DNA of 64,000 nt from Devosia subaequoris (GCF_014197055.1 NZ_JACIEW010000011.1:1-64000), one strand, 5' to 3'; counted from the first letter of the stretch, positions 1-9,168 are shown. Translations and numbers: made by a program. The notes: generated from the sequence alone by a model not told the origin.

Positions 1-1894
1 GCACCGCACCATCGAACTTGTCGGCCCAGCCGGCAAAGGCGAACAGGCGTTCCACCGACAGGGCGACTTCCTCGGCACCGTTCTCGCCGGTCTGCGCCTT
101 GATGCGGGCGGCGAACTCGTCGCGCCGGTAATCGAGGTTTTCAGCCAGGTAATAGAGGATCTGCGCGCGCGCATGGGCTGCGGTCGTGCCCCAGCCCAGC
201 GCCTTGCGGGCAGCTTCAACCGCATTGCGGATATCCTTGCGGTTGCCCTCACCCACTTCGCCGACCAACTCGCCCTTGGGACCGAGCACAGGCCGGTTGT
301 AGCCACTGTCGGGACGTGCCTGCTTGCCACCAATATACATCTTGGCGGTCTGGTCGAGGCTGCCGGTATCAAGCGGGTTTGTCGCTGCCGGTTTTGTCGG
401 GGCTGCGGGCGGGGCTGCCTTGAGCGTCTTTTCCCAGGCGGGCTTGAGATAGACGCTCATGCCTTCCCGGCCGCCTTCGCGCCCGAAGCCGCTTTCCTTA
501 TAGCCGCCAAAGCCGACAGCGGCGTCGAAGTTGTTGGTGCCGTTGATCCAGATCACCCCGGCCTTGAGCTTGGGCGCGATATCGAGGGCGAGATTGATAT
601 TCTCGCTCCAGAGCGTGGCCGCCAAGCCATATTTGGTGTTGTTGGCCAGGGCCACCGCTTCCTCGGGTGTACGGAAGCTCATCGCAACCAGGACCGGCCC
701 GAAAATCTCTTCGGCGACCAGGGTGTTGGCGGGCGAGACATTGGTGACCAGGGCGGGCTTGAGGTAGCAATTTCCGCCGGGCAGTTCAAAGTCGGGTTCG
801 TAGACTTCGGCGCCTTCGGCGATACCCTTCTTCATCAGATCGCGAATGCGTTCGACCTGCACCGGAGCGACCAGGGCGCCGATATCGACCGACTTGTCGA
901 GCGGGTTGCCGACGCGCAGCTTGGCCATACGCGCCTTGACCTTGGCGATGAAGCGCTCCTCGATGCTTTCCTGCACCAGAAGGCGCGAGCCGGCGCAGCA
1001 GACCTGGCCCTGATTGAACCAGATGGCGTCGACCAGACCTTCGACCGCACTGTCGAGATCGGCGTCTTCAAAGACGATATAGGGCGACTTGCCGCCCAGC
1101 TCGAGGCTCAGCCCCTTGCCCGAGCCAGCCGTTGCGGCCCGGATGATCTTTCCTACCTCGGTCGAACCGGTGAAGGCGATCTTGTCGATATCGGGATGAT
1201 TGACGATGGCCGCACCGGTGTCGCCCTCGCCGGTGACGATATTGACCACGCCCTTGGGCAGGCCGACGCGCTCGCAGATTTCGGCAAAGAGCAGCGCGGT
1301 GAGCGAGGTGAATTCGGCCGGTTTGAGCACCACGGTATTGCCCGCGGCCAGGGCCGGTGCGATCTTCCAGGCCAGCATCAGGAGCGGGAAATTCCACGGA
1401 ATGATCTGGCCGCAAACGCCATAGGGCACATGGTCGGGGAACTCGCGCGCCAGATGGGTGGCCCAGCCCGCGTGATGGTAGAAGTGCCGGGCCGCCAGCG
1501 GAATGTCGGCGTCGCGGGTTTCACGGATCGGCTTGCCATTGTCCATGCATTCGAGCACCGCAAAGAGTCGGCTATGCTTCTGGATCATGCGCGCGATGGC
1601 ATAAAGGAAGCGCCCGCGCTCATAGCCGGAAAGGGCGCTCCAGGATTTGAAGGCGCCCCGAGCCGCCTTAACGGCCGCGTCGACATCAGCGGCGGTGCCA
1701 TCGGTGATCTCGGCCAGCGAAGCGCCGGTAGCCGGGTTGTCGGCGGTAAAGGTCTTGCCCGGCTTGGTCCATTTGCCATCGATGAAGTGGCCGAACTTGC
1801 GGCCCTTGCTGTCGAGCCAGGCAATGGCCTGATCGGGCGCTTCGGGGGCCGGGCCGTAGTCAAGGCTATCGAAGATTTGCGCGATCTTGTTCAT
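1..1894 (-). CDS. ALDH16-type two-domain aldehyde dehydrogenase (3' end beyond window)
   Basis: Last visible gene of the nucleoside operon; it probably oxidises the acetaldehyde released by DeoC to acetate with NAD(P)+ (inference from context). The start is the ATG at 1894; about 631 residues are visible and the frame is still open at base 1. Residues 30-490 form a complete ALDH domain with PWNFP (Asn167), FTGSTEVG, the general base Glu265 in LELGG and the catalytic Cys299 in GQVCCAG. After a Pro/Ala-rich linker near 500-515 a second ALDH-like segment begins (YIGGK near 520). A full domain followed by a second partial ALDH domain is the layout of the ALDH16 family, whose bacterial members keep the catalytic cysteine while the human one has lost it. 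An ordinary ALDH is about 480-500 residues, so the extra part is real. The family name is from memory of its architecture. Confidence 0.85.
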   Translation of the reverse strand, partial: MNKIAQIFDSLDYGPAPEAPDQAIAWLDSKGRKFGHFIDGKWTKPGKTFTADNPATGASLAEITDGTAADVDAAVKAARGAFKSWSALSGYERGRFLYAIARMIQKHSRLFAVLECMDNGKPIRETRDADIPLAARHFYHHAGWATHLAREFPDHVPYGVCGQIIPWNFPLLMLAWKIAPALAAGNTVVLKPAEFTSLTALLFAEICERVGLPKGVVNIVTGEGDTGAAIVNHPDIDKIAFTGSTEVGKIIRAATAGSGKGLSLELGGKSPYIVFEDADLDSAVEGLVDAIWFNQGQVCCAGSRLLVQESIEERFIAKVKARMAKLRVGNPLDKSVDIGALVAPVQVERIRDLMKKGIAEGAEVYEPDFELPGGNCYLKPALVTNVSPANTLVAEEIFGPVLVAMSFRTPEEAVALANNTKYGLAATLWSENINLALDIAPKLKAGVIWINGTNNFDAAVGFGGYKESGFGREGGREGMSVYLKPAWEKTLKAAPPAAPTKPAATNPLDTGSLDQTAKMYIGGKQARPDSGYNRPVLGPKGELVGEVGEGNRKDIRNAVEAARKALGWGTTAAHARAQILYYLAENLDYRRDEFAARIKAQTGENGAEEVALSVERLFAFAGWADKFDGAV

Positions 1895-1948
1895 GTGTGG
1901 CCTCCTCGCGAGTGCCTGAATTCTTGGGGTGCGGCAGGGCCGCTGATG

Positions 1949-1993
1949 CTTCTCCCGGCGGGAAGAAGGTGGCGCTCAGCGCCGGATGAGGGG
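1949..1993. repeat. rhizobial-type intergenic palindromic repeat
   Basis: Two adjacent hairpins: CTTCTCCC...GGAAGAAG (one mismatch) then GGCGCTCAGCGCC, followed by a GATGAGGGG tail. This resembles the short intergenic mosaic elements scattered between genes in Hyphomicrobiales genomes. It lies in the 118-base gap between deoC and the ALDH gene and could act as an mRNA-processing or stabilising hairpin inside the operon. Confidence 0.5.
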
Positions 1994-2012
1994 CCGATCC
2001 CCTTCACACGCG

Positions 2013-3002
2013 TCACACCATGGGCTGGCGATAATCGGCCGCGTAGTGGCCGGTCAGACCATGTTCGAGCTGCCGCTCGATATCGGTCAGCAGGCTCGAC
2101 GCGCCGAAGCGGAACAGGTGTGGCTGGAGCCAGTTGGTGCCCAGTTCCTCTTTCATCAGCGCCATGTATTTGAGCGCGTCCCCCGCCGTGGCGATGCCAC
2201 CAGCTGGCTTGTAGCCAATCTCGATGCCGGTCTCTTCGGCAAACCAGCGGATCATGCGGATCATGGTCAGCGAGGTAACGAGATTGGCGTTGACCTTTTC
2301 CTTGCCGGTCGAGGTCTTGATGAAGTCGGCGCCGGCCAGCATGCAGACCAGCGACGCCTTGGCGACATTGGTCTGGGTGGCCAACTCACCAGTGCCGAGG
2401 ATGGTCTTGATATGCGCGTCGCCGCAGGCCTTGCGGAAGGCTTTGACCTGATCGTAGAGCGCCTGCCAGTCGCCGCGCAGCACCATGCCGCGCTCGATGA
2501 CGATGTCGATCTCTTTTGCCCCATCCTTCACCGAAGCCTCGATCTCGGCGATCTTGGTCTCGACCGGAGCCAGGCCATGGGGAAAGCCCGTGGATACGGC
2601 GGCGACGGGAATGCCGGTCCCCTCCAGGGCCCGCACGGCGGTATCGACGAAGCTGTGATAGACGCAGACGGCACCGGGAAGGATGCGGCGGCCAGACATG
2701 CCGAGCTGGTCGAGAATGTCCTGCCGCACCGGATGGCGAGCCTTGGCACAGAGACGCTCGACGCGCCCCGGCGTGTCATCGGAGTTGAGCGTGGTCAGGT
2801 CGATCATGGTGATCGCCTTGAGGAGCCAGGCGAGCTGGTAGTCCTTCTTGACCGTACGGCGGGCGCCGATGGTACCGGCCCGGCGCTCCAACGCTGAGCG
2901 GTTCATGCGCACCCGTTCGACCCAGTCGAGATCGAGTGGATAGCCCGGATTGCGCTTGTGCACCGGCTCGGCGGATTTGTTGTCGACGACCTTGAGACTC
3001 AT
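2013..3002 (-). CDS. deoC: deoxyribose-phosphate aldolase
   Basis: Class I aldolase that splits 2-deoxy-D-ribose 5-phosphate into glyceraldehyde 3-phosphate and acetaldehyde in the cytoplasm. The protein has 329 residues, the long eukaryote/rhizobial type rather than the roughly 220-260 residue short bacterial type. The Schiff-base lysine is Lys229 in ADFIKTSTGK; the second active-site lysine is Lys265 in GYKPAGG, and Asp166 lies in EIDIVIERG. The start codon overlaps the stop codon of the purine phosphorylase gene (ATGA), so the two are translationally coupled. It sits between nucleoside phosphorolysis upstream and the ALDH downstream, which together give a path from deoxynucleosides to central metabolism. 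Confidence 0.95.
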   Translation of the reverse strand: MSLKVVDNKSAEPVHKRNPGYPLDLDWVERVRMNRSALERRAGTIGARRTVKKDYQLAWLLKAITMIDLTTLNSDDTPGRVERLCAKARHPVRQDILDQLGMSGRRILPGAVCVYHSFVDTAVRALEGTGIPVAAVSTGFPHGLAPVETKIAEIEASVKDGAKEIDIVIERGMVLRGDWQALYDQVKAFRKACGDAHIKTILGTGELATQTNVAKASLVCMLAGADFIKTSTGKEKVNANLVTSLTMIRMIRWFAEETGIEIGYKPAGGIATAGDALKYMALMKEELGTNWLQPHLFRFGASSLLTDIERQLEHGLTGHYAADYRQPMV

Positions 3003-3793
3003 AGTTCCTCCACCAGTGCGGGGATCAGTTTCTTGAGTTTTTCAGCCCCCTGAACAGCCATCAGCTTGGTGTGCTCATGGCTGATATTCTCGCTTGAAAG
3101 ACCCGCGCCCATATTGGTGATGGACGAGCAGGCCCACACTCTCATGCCTAGGAAACGCCCGAGAATGACTTCTGGTGCCGTGGACATGCCCACGGCGTTG
3201 GCGCCCAGGCGCATGGCCATCTGAATTTCGGCCACAGTTTCAAAGCTGGGTCCAGAGTACCAGAAATAGATCCCTTCCCCGAGCGCATAGTCGAACCGTT
3301 GCGCCAACTTCGTCGCCTTGGCGCGCAGATCGAGATCGTAGCAATTGACCATGTTGACAAAACGGCGGTCGGTCGGCTCGCCAATCAGCGGGTTCATGCC
3401 GGCGTAATTGATGTGGTCGGCAATCAGCATCAGATCGCCGGGCTGGAAGCGCTGATCGACCGAGCCAGCAGAATTGGTGAGCAGCAAGGTCTCGGCGCCA
3501 AGCTCGCTCAGCGCCTCCAGTGCCGGGCGCATCGCAGCGGCATTGCCGTGTTCATAATAATGCTGGCGGCCGGTGAGCACGGCGACGCGCTTGCCGCCCA
3601 TCTGGCCGATCAGCAGATCACGGCCGTGGCCAGAGACACCGCCGCCGGGAAAGCCCTTCATTTCCGAATAGGGGATGGTGATCTTGTCTTCGAGCAACGC
3701 ACCAATATCGGAGAGACCCGAGCCCAGCACAATGGCCGCAGCGATCGGCTCCCTCCCGGCGATCTTGCGTATGGTTTTGGCGGCTTTGGTCAT
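2999..3793 (-). CDS. purine nucleoside phosphorylase, trimeric type
   Basis: Phosphorolysis of purine (deoxy)nucleosides to base and (deoxy)ribose 1-phosphate. The 264-residue protein starts MTKAAKTIRK at ATG 3793; the frame is open further upstream, but that part overlaps cdd and has no resemblance to the family. Family signatures are GSGLSDI (phosphate loop), the TGRQHYYEHG block, TNSAGS, MSTAPEVI and SSITNMG; in trimeric PNPs the Asn of that last block selects 6-oxopurines such as inosine and guanosine. The hexameric DeoD family lacks these blocks, so deoD would be the wrong symbol; punA would fit. The stop overlaps the deoC start. Confidence 0.92.
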   Translation of the reverse strand: MTKAAKTIRKIAGREPIAAAIVLGSGLSDIGALLEDKITIPYSEMKGFPGGGVSGHGRDLLIGQMGGKRVAVLTGRQHYYEHGNAAAMRPALEALSELGAETLLLTNSAGSVDQRFQPGDLMLIADHINYAGMNPLIGEPTDRRFVNMVNCYDLDLRAKATKLAQRFDYALGEGIYFWYSGPSFETVAEIQMAMRLGANAVGMSTAPEVILGRFLGMRVWACSSITNMGAGLSSENISHEHTKLMAVQGAEKLKKLIPALVEEL

Positions 3794-3795
3794 TT

Positions 3796-4200
3796 CTACA
3801 GATGCTCCGGGCCAAAGCTGTGTGGCAGAAGCTGATTGAGCGTTTGCACCAGCGGGGTACCATCGACTCCATGGGACACAATTTCGACGCCGGGGTCGGC
3901 AAACTCGCGAATGCGTTGTCGGCACCCGCCACAGGGCGTCACGGGCAAGACGCCCGGGCCGGTAACATAGATGCGGCGGATGCGCGTCCCGCCACCGGCC
4001 AGCATGGCGGCGATGGCGCTCGGCTCTGCGCAATTGCCAACCGGATAGGCCGCGTTCTCGACATTGCAGCCCGCGTAGATCTTGCCGTCATCTGCCAGAA
4101 TGGCGGCGCCGACCTGAAACTTCGAATAGGGCGCATAGGCCCGGGCGCGCACGGCCTCGGCGGCCTCGAACAGGGCCTTGTCGATCTCTTCGGTTGTCAT
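3796..4200 (-). CDS. cdd: cytidine deaminase
   Basis: Zinc enzyme turning cytidine and deoxycytidine into uridine and deoxyuridine. The protein has 134 residues, the size of the homotetrameric CDA class. Zinc ligands are Cys57 (in CAEPSA, with Glu59 as proton shuttle), Cys90 and Cys93 (PCGGC); CNVEN at 45-49 binds the sugar. The start is ATG 4200 (MTTEEIDKAL); upstream in-frame sequence is non-conserved. It is the first catabolic gene after the transporter genes, and its stop is 2 bases before the phosphorylase start. Confidence 0.95.
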   Translation of the reverse strand: MTTEEIDKALFEAAEAVRARAYAPYSKFQVGAAILADDGKIYAGCNVENAAYPVGNCAEPSAIAAMLAGGGTRIRRIYVTGPGVLPVTPCGGCRQRIREFADPGVEIVSHGVDGTPLVQTLNQLLPHSFGPEHL

Positions 4201-4228
4201 GTTGCCGTCATCGCCAGGCCCGAAGGAC

Positions 4229-5206
4229 CTAGCGCTCCTTGGTGTAAGGCACGCCGATGGCCTTGGGGGCGACGGCGCGGCCGATGAAGCCGGCAAGCAG
4301 TACAACAGTCAGGATATAGGGCAGCGCCTGGATGGCCTGGACCGGAACCTCGCCGATGATCGGGAAAACCTGACCCTGGATGCGGAATTGCACAGCGTCA
4401 AGGAAACCGAACATCAGGCACACCAGCAGGGCCGGCCCCGGCCGCCACTTGGCAAAGATCAGGGCCGCCAGCGCGATGTAGCCGCGGCCCGCCGACATGT
4501 TGTTGTTGAAGCCTGCCGACTGGGCAATCGAGAGATAGGCGCCGCCAATGCCGACCAGCAGGGCGGTGATGATAAGGGCCTGATAGCGCAAACGCGTCAC
4601 TGAGATGCCAGCGGTGTCGATGGCCTTGGGGTTTTCGCCCACGGCGCGCAACCGCAATCCGAAACGGCTGCGGAACAGCACCCATGCCGTAACCGGCACG
4701 GCAAGGAAGGCAAAATAGGTGATGATGTTGTGCCCTGAGATCAACTCACCATAGATCTGGCCGAGCACCGGCACATCGCGCAACTCTTCTGCAAATGGCA
4801 GAGTGATGGGGTTAAACCGCTGATCGCCCGAAAGCTGGGGCGTGTAGCCGCCGCGCCGGAACCAGGACTGGCCCAGGAACGTGGTGAGGCCCGCCGCCAA
4901 GAAGTTGAGCGCCACACCGGAAATGGTCTGATTGCCCTTGAAATTGATCGAGGCCAGACCGTGAATGCCGGAGAACATCAGCGCCGCGGCGATACCTGCC
5001 AGCAGGCCGAGCCAGGCCGATCCGGTGACGGCCGACATGGAGGCGGCAGCAAAGGCGCCGGCCAGCAGCTTGCCCTCGAGCCCGATATCGATAATGCCTG
5101 AACGCTCGGAGAACAGACCGGCAAGAGCCGCCAGCATCAGCGGCACGGCCAGACGCACCGTGGAGTCGAGGATGAGCGTGACGTCGACGAGAAGCTGTTC
5201 CATCAT
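4229..5206 (-). CDS. nucleoside ABC transporter permease (NupQ/YufQ-like)
   Basis: Inner-membrane permease of 325 residues, BPD_transp_2 type, with about eight to ten hydrophobic segments and the family motif DIGLEGKLLAGAF near residues 40-52. It forms the translocation pore with the product of the preceding gene. The start at 5206 overlaps the stop of that gene (5203), so the two permeases are coupled. Homologous systems with a BMP-family binding protein import nucleosides (NupNOPQ, RnsABCD). The deaminase, phosphorylase and aldolase directly downstream support a nucleoside substrate. Confidence 0.9.
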   Translation of the reverse strand: MMEQLLVDVTLILDSTVRLAVPLMLAALAGLFSERSGIIDIGLEGKLLAGAFAAASMSAVTGSAWLGLLAGIAAALMFSGIHGLASINFKGNQTISGVALNFLAAGLTTFLGQSWFRRGGYTPQLSGDQRFNPITLPFAEELRDVPVLGQIYGELISGHNIITYFAFLAVPVTAWVLFRSRFGLRLRAVGENPKAIDTAGISVTRLRYQALIITALLVGIGGAYLSIAQSAGFNNNMSAGRGYIALAALIFAKWRPGPALLVCLMFGFLDAVQFRIQGQVFPIIGEVPVQAIQALPYILTVVLLAGFIGRAVAPKAIGVPYTKER

Positions 5207-6291
5207 TTCTCTCCCGCCGGTGCGTCAGGCTGGAAGAACATGCGCGAGAGCGGTCCGCGCATCATGTCGCCCATGGCTCCGGTGAACAGGATCACCAGCG
5301 CCTGGATGGTGACGATCATTTCGCGGGTTATACCCGGCATCTGGAAGGCGAGTTCCTGGCCGCCCTGGTAGAGCATGCCAAACAGTAGGGCCGACAAGCC
5401 GACCCCGACCGGGTGCCCCTTGCCCATGAAGGCCACGGCGATACCCACAAAGCCGGCGCCATTGACGAAGTTGAGAATGAGACGACCCTGCACACCGCCA
5501 ACATTGTTGACCGCGACCATGGCGGCGAAAGCCCCGGCCAGGGCCATGATTGCCATGATAGTCTTCTGGGTGGAAATGCCGGCATAGCGGGCCGCCACCG
5601 GGTTGTTCCCAACGGTGCGGACCTTGTAGCCGAACTTGGTGCGCCAGATCAGCCAATAGACAAGAACCAGAGCGCCAATTGCCAGGAAGAAGGTGAGATT
5701 GACGGGCGAGTTCTTGAACAGCTCGATAAAGCTGCGAAGCTGAGGCACGCGCGTTATGGCGTCGAGAGGCGCGCTTTCGTCGGAATTGACACCTTCGGGC
5801 TTCAATATGCGGCTGATGATATAGCCCATCATCGAGACGGCAATGAAGTTGAACATGATGGTGGTGATCACCACGTGGCTGCCGCGCTTGGCCTGTAAAT
5901 AGCCCGGCACAAAGGCCCAGGCGGCGCCAAACAGCGCCCCGCACACGATCATCAGCGGGAAAACCAGGGCCCAATGCATGCCATTGAGCGCTAACCCGAT
6001 GAGGATTACGCCCAGCCCCCCGACATAGGCCTGACCTTCGGGCCCGATATTGAACAGGCCCGCGTGATAGGCGAGCGAGACGGCGAGGCCGGCGAAGATG
6101 AAATCGGTAGTGTAGTAGAGCGTGTAGCCGAAGCCCGAACCGTAGCCGAAGGCCCCGTAGAGCATGATGCCGACGGCCTGAAGCGGGTTCTGCCCGACGG
6201 AAAGAACGATCAGCCCGCCGATCAGGAAGGCAAGGGCAACATTGAGAAATGGCAGAAGTACGACATCGGCCCAGCGTGGCAATGGGGTCAT
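5203..6291 (-). CDS. nucleoside ABC transporter permease (NupP/YufP-like)
   Basis: Second permease of the importer, 362 residues, hydrophobic throughout, with NIGPEGQAYVGGLG, the conserved inner-membrane motif of this permease class, after the second membrane segment. Its ATG overlaps the stop of the ATPase gene at 6291 and its own stop overlaps the next permease start, so the three transporter genes are read as one tightly coupled unit. It is longer than its partner by a hydrophilic loop near residues 160-195 (SRILKPEGVNSDESAPLD), as is common in the NupP branch. Confidence 0.9.
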   Translation of the reverse strand: MTPLPRWADVVLLPFLNVALAFLIGGLIVLSVGQNPLQAVGIMLYGAFGYGSGFGYTLYYTTDFIFAGLAVSLAYHAGLFNIGPEGQAYVGGLGVILIGLALNGMHWALVFPLMIVCGALFGAAWAFVPGYLQAKRGSHVVITTIMFNFIAVSMMGYIISRILKPEGVNSDESAPLDAITRVPQLRSFIELFKNSPVNLTFFLAIGALVLVYWLIWRTKFGYKVRTVGNNPVAARYAGISTQKTIMAIMALAGAFAAMVAVNNVGGVQGRLILNFVNGAGFVGIAVAFMGKGHPVGVGLSALLFGMLYQGGQELAFQMPGITREMIVTIQALVILFTGAMGDMMRGPLSRMFFQPDAPAGEK

Positions 6292-7958
6292 CAGTTGGTA
6301 TCCCTGCCGGAATTGTCTTTGGGGCTCATTTCGACCAGCGTCTGATCTACGGGTGTTTCATGCTCGGACAGGGTGCCCGGCTCAGTCTCGACATTGTCGG
6401 CGTGCGACCCTGTCATGCGCAGACCCAGTTCGGTTTCGTCGGCGGTCGCCGGATCGGCCTCACCCACGATCTGCCCATCGAAGATCACCAGGATGCGGTC
6501 CGAAAGCGAGCGGATTTCGTCCAGCTCCACCGAGACGAGCAGGATAGCCTTGCCGGCATCGCGCATCTTGATGATCTGGTTGTGGATGAACTCGATGGCG
6601 CCGATATCGACACCGCGCGTCGGCTGGCCGACGATCAGCACTTCGGGATCGCGTTCCATCTCACGGGCGAGGACCAGCTTTTGCTGATTTCCGCCAGAGA
6701 AATTGGCGGTCTTGAGGTCGAGGTCAGCGGGGCGGACATCGAACTTCTTCATGTATTCCTGCGCTGCGTCGCGTGCAGCGGAAATGTCCAGGGCCGGTCC
6801 TTCGCCATAATCATCCTGATAGCCCAGAATGGCGTTTTCCCAAGCGTTGAACTTGGTGACGAGTCCCATGCGCAGGCGGTCCTCAGGCACATGGGCGAGC
6901 CCGGCCCGCCGCGCCCGGCTCGCGCCATCATCACCGCTGATCTTAAGGGCATTGCCGTGGACGCGAATGGTGCCCGATTTCTGGTCACGCATGCCGGAAA
7001 TGGATTCGAGCAACTCAGATTGACCGTTGCCGGCCACCCCTGCAATGCCGACGATCTCGCCGGCGCGCACCTGGAAATTGACACCCTTGACGCGCGGCGT
7101 GCCAAAATCGTCGGTGACAACGAGGTTCTCGACCTCAAGCCGCACATCGCCGGGCTTGGCGGCGCCTTTTTCGACCCGCAACAAGACGCGGCGCCCCACC
7201 ATCAACTCGGCGAGATGCTCGGGTGATGTATCGGCGGTGGGCAAGGTTTCGACCATTTCACCCTGGCGCATGACCGAGACTTCGTCGGTGATCGCCATGA
7301 TCTCGCGCAGCTTGTGGGTGATCAGGATGATGGTTTTGCCTTCCGCCCGGAGCTTGCCCAGAATACGGAAGAGATGGTCGGCCTCGGCCGGCGTCAACAC
7401 GCCGGTGGGCTCGTCCAGAATAAGAGTCTCGGCGCCGCGATAGAGCGCCTTGAGGATTTCCACGCGTTGCTGCTGGCCCACCGAGAGGTTGCCCACGATC
7501 GCATCGGGGTCGATATCGAGCCCATAATCCCGGGCCAGGTCCTTGAGGTGGCCGCGCGCGCGGTTCAGCGTCGGCGTCAGCAGGGCCGAATCCTCGGCGC
7601 CCAGGACGACGTTTTCGAGCACGGTAAAATTGTCGACCAGCATGAAGTGCTGGTGCACCATACCGATGCCCAGGGCGAGCGCATGGCGGCTGTCGGTGAT
7701 ATTGTGGGCAACGCCGTCCACATGAATGGTGCCGCTGTCGGCGGTATAGAAACCGTAAAGGATCGACATCAGCGTCGATTTGCCGGCCCCGTTTTCTCCC
7801 ACAATGCCATGCACCGTGCCGCGCTTGACGGCGAGGTGAATGTCTTTGTTGGCGTGAACCGAACCGAAATGCTTGTTGATGCCGACAAGCTCGATAGCGA
7901 GCGCAGAGGCAGCGGCCCCGGAGGACCGCTGCTCGTTTGTCGGGTTAAGACCTGTCAT
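6291..7958 (-). CDS. nucleoside ABC transporter ATP-binding protein, double-domain (NupO-like)
   Basis: Cytoplasmic ATPase of 555 residues with two ABC domains in one chain. The first has Walker A GENGAGKS at 54-61, signature LSVGQQQR and Walker B LILDEPT. The second has a degenerate Walker A (GVAGNGQS) but a good signature SGGNQQKLVLAREM, as usual in sugar and nucleoside ABC proteins of the RbsA/NupO type. The last 35 residues after GLRMTGSHADN are a hydrophilic tail not needed for the fold. It sits between the binding protein and the permeases. Confidence 0.92.
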   Translation of the reverse strand: MTGLNPTNEQRSSGAAASALAIELVGINKHFGSVHANKDIHLAVKRGTVHGIVGENGAGKSTLMSILYGFYTADSGTIHVDGVAHNITDSRHALALGIGMVHQHFMLVDNFTVLENVVLGAEDSALLTPTLNRARGHLKDLARDYGLDIDPDAIVGNLSVGQQQRVEILKALYRGAETLILDEPTGVLTPAEADHLFRILGKLRAEGKTIILITHKLREIMAITDEVSVMRQGEMVETLPTADTSPEHLAELMVGRRVLLRVEKGAAKPGDVRLEVENLVVTDDFGTPRVKGVNFQVRAGEIVGIAGVAGNGQSELLESISGMRDQKSGTIRVHGNALKISGDDGASRARRAGLAHVPEDRLRMGLVTKFNAWENAILGYQDDYGEGPALDISAARDAAQEYMKKFDVRPADLDLKTANFSGGNQQKLVLAREMERDPEVLIVGQPTRGVDIGAIEFIHNQIIKMRDAGKAILLVSVELDEIRSLSDRILVIFDGQIVGEADPATADETELGLRMTGSHADNVETEPGTLSEHETPVDQTLVEMSPKDNSGRDTN

Positions 7959-7986
7959 CGCAGTCTCACCCTTTTCGTTTCAAGAC

Positions 7987-8988
7987 TTACAGGGCGTCGC
8001 AGTTCTTGTCGGTGCGGTAGTCGTGCACGGTGACAGCGCCCGAGATGATGTCGGCGGAGGCCTGTTCGACAGCAGCCATCATCTCATCAGTGATGAGATC
8101 GGCATTGTGCTCGTCAAAGGCAGCGCCGACGCCGTCTTCCGCCAGACCGAGGACGATCAGGCCCGGCTCCCAAGTACCATCCTCGACGCCCTTCATGGCG
8201 TTGTAGGTGGCCACATCAACGCGCTTGATCATCGAGGTCAGGACCGCACCGGGGTGCAGATGGTTCTGGTTGGAGTCCACGCCAATGCCATACTTGCCGG
8301 CGTCAGCGGCAGCCTGCAGCACGCCTGCACCAGCACCGCCGGCGACCTGGAAGATCACGTCCACGCCCTGATCGAGCTGGGACTTGGCAACTTCGGTCGC
8401 CTTGACCGGGTCGTTGAAGGCATCGAAGCCGGTGCCGACATAGGTCTCGAGCACTTCAATATCTGGGTTCACCGACTTGGCGCCCTGCGCATAGCCACAG
8501 GCAAAGGCTTCGAGCAGGTCGAAATTGAAGGCCGGCACGACGCCGATCTTGCCGCTTTCCGACTTCATCGCTGCCAGAACGCCGACCAGGTAGGAACCTT
8601 CCTGCTCCTTGAAGACCACGGACTGGACGTTTGGCAGATCAACGACGGTGTCGATGATGGTGAACTTGGTATCGGGGAATTCCGGCGCCACGGCGCGCAG
8701 CGCAGTTTCCCAGGAGAAGCCAGGCAGCACGATCGGATTGTTGCCGCGCGAGGCGAACTGGCGAACGGCCTGCTCGCGCATGGCGTCGCCCGAGATTTCC
8801 AGATCCTGGTAGGCTCCGCCTTCCTCGCGGAAGCGCTCGGCGCCGGTGTAGGCCGCCTCGTTGAACGATTTGTCGAACTTGCCGCCACCGTCGTAGACGA
8901 GCGCGCCATCGGCGAAAGCAGCACCGGCCATCACTGCGCTCAGTGCAACACCGCTCGCGACGGCCTTGGTAAAGGTCGAAATTTTCAT
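7987..8988 (-). CDS. BMP-family nucleoside-binding periplasmic protein
   Basis: Solute-binding component of the nucleoside importer. The start chosen is ATG 8988 (MKISTFTKAV), with an AGGGAGA Shine-Dalgarno about 9-10 bases upstream. Residues 1-26 are a signal peptide ending AGAAFA. There is no lipobox cysteine, so it is a free periplasmic protein, unlike the lipoproteins PnrA/BmpA of spirochaetes. The body shows BMP-family features: LVYDGGGKFDKSFNE, GVLAAM, and GIGVDSNQNHLHPG. At 333 residues the length is normal. As first gene of the operon it is probably the most highly expressed; the operon promoter should lie in 8989-9168. Confidence 0.93.
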   Translation of the reverse strand: MKISTFTKAVASGVALSAVMAGAAFADGALVYDGGGKFDKSFNEAAYTGAERFREEGGAYQDLEISGDAMREQAVRQFASRGNNPIVLPGFSWETALRAVAPEFPDTKFTIIDTVVDLPNVQSVVFKEQEGSYLVGVLAAMKSESGKIGVVPAFNFDLLEAFACGYAQGAKSVNPDIEVLETYVGTGFDAFNDPVKATEVAKSQLDQGVDVIFQVAGGAGAGVLQAAADAGKYGIGVDSNQNHLHPGAVLTSMIKRVDVATYNAMKGVEDGTWEPGLIVLGLAEDGVGAAFDEHNADLITDEMMAAVEQASADIISGAVTVHDYRTDKNCDAL

Positions 8989-9168
8989 TGAATCATGTCT
9001 CCCTGTCTCGCACCAGCACCGGAACCTAAGTCCGTAGGTCAATCTGCGTGCGCTAACAGCGGATAAAATCGTGCAATGGCCTCTGCCGCAAGAGGGAAGG
9101 CGCTAATTTTTCCCATTTGGTCAAAAATGGTTGAGAGATCTGCCCAGCAGGACCGGAAAGAAACTGAC
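8989..9168 (-). promoter_or_regulatory. upstream region of the nucleoside operon
   Basis: About 180 bases with no convincing gene. It must contain the promoter of the operon, but I cannot pick a clear -35/-10 pair. The only structure I see is an inverted repeat ACCTA-N6-TAGGT at 9024-9039, in what would be the 5' leader. No known riboswitch pattern was recognised, and no DeoR-type regulator gene lies next to it. Confidence 0.35.

Noticed and set aside
173-2173. 666-residue open frame on the plus strand
   Set aside because: It is antisense to the ALDH gene and the end of deoC, with no family features; an artefact of high GC content.
9024-9039. Inverted repeat ACCTA-N6-TAGGT as a riboswitch or operator of the nucleoside operon
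   Set aside because: Only 5-bp arms and no other conserved structure; not enough to claim a regulatory element.
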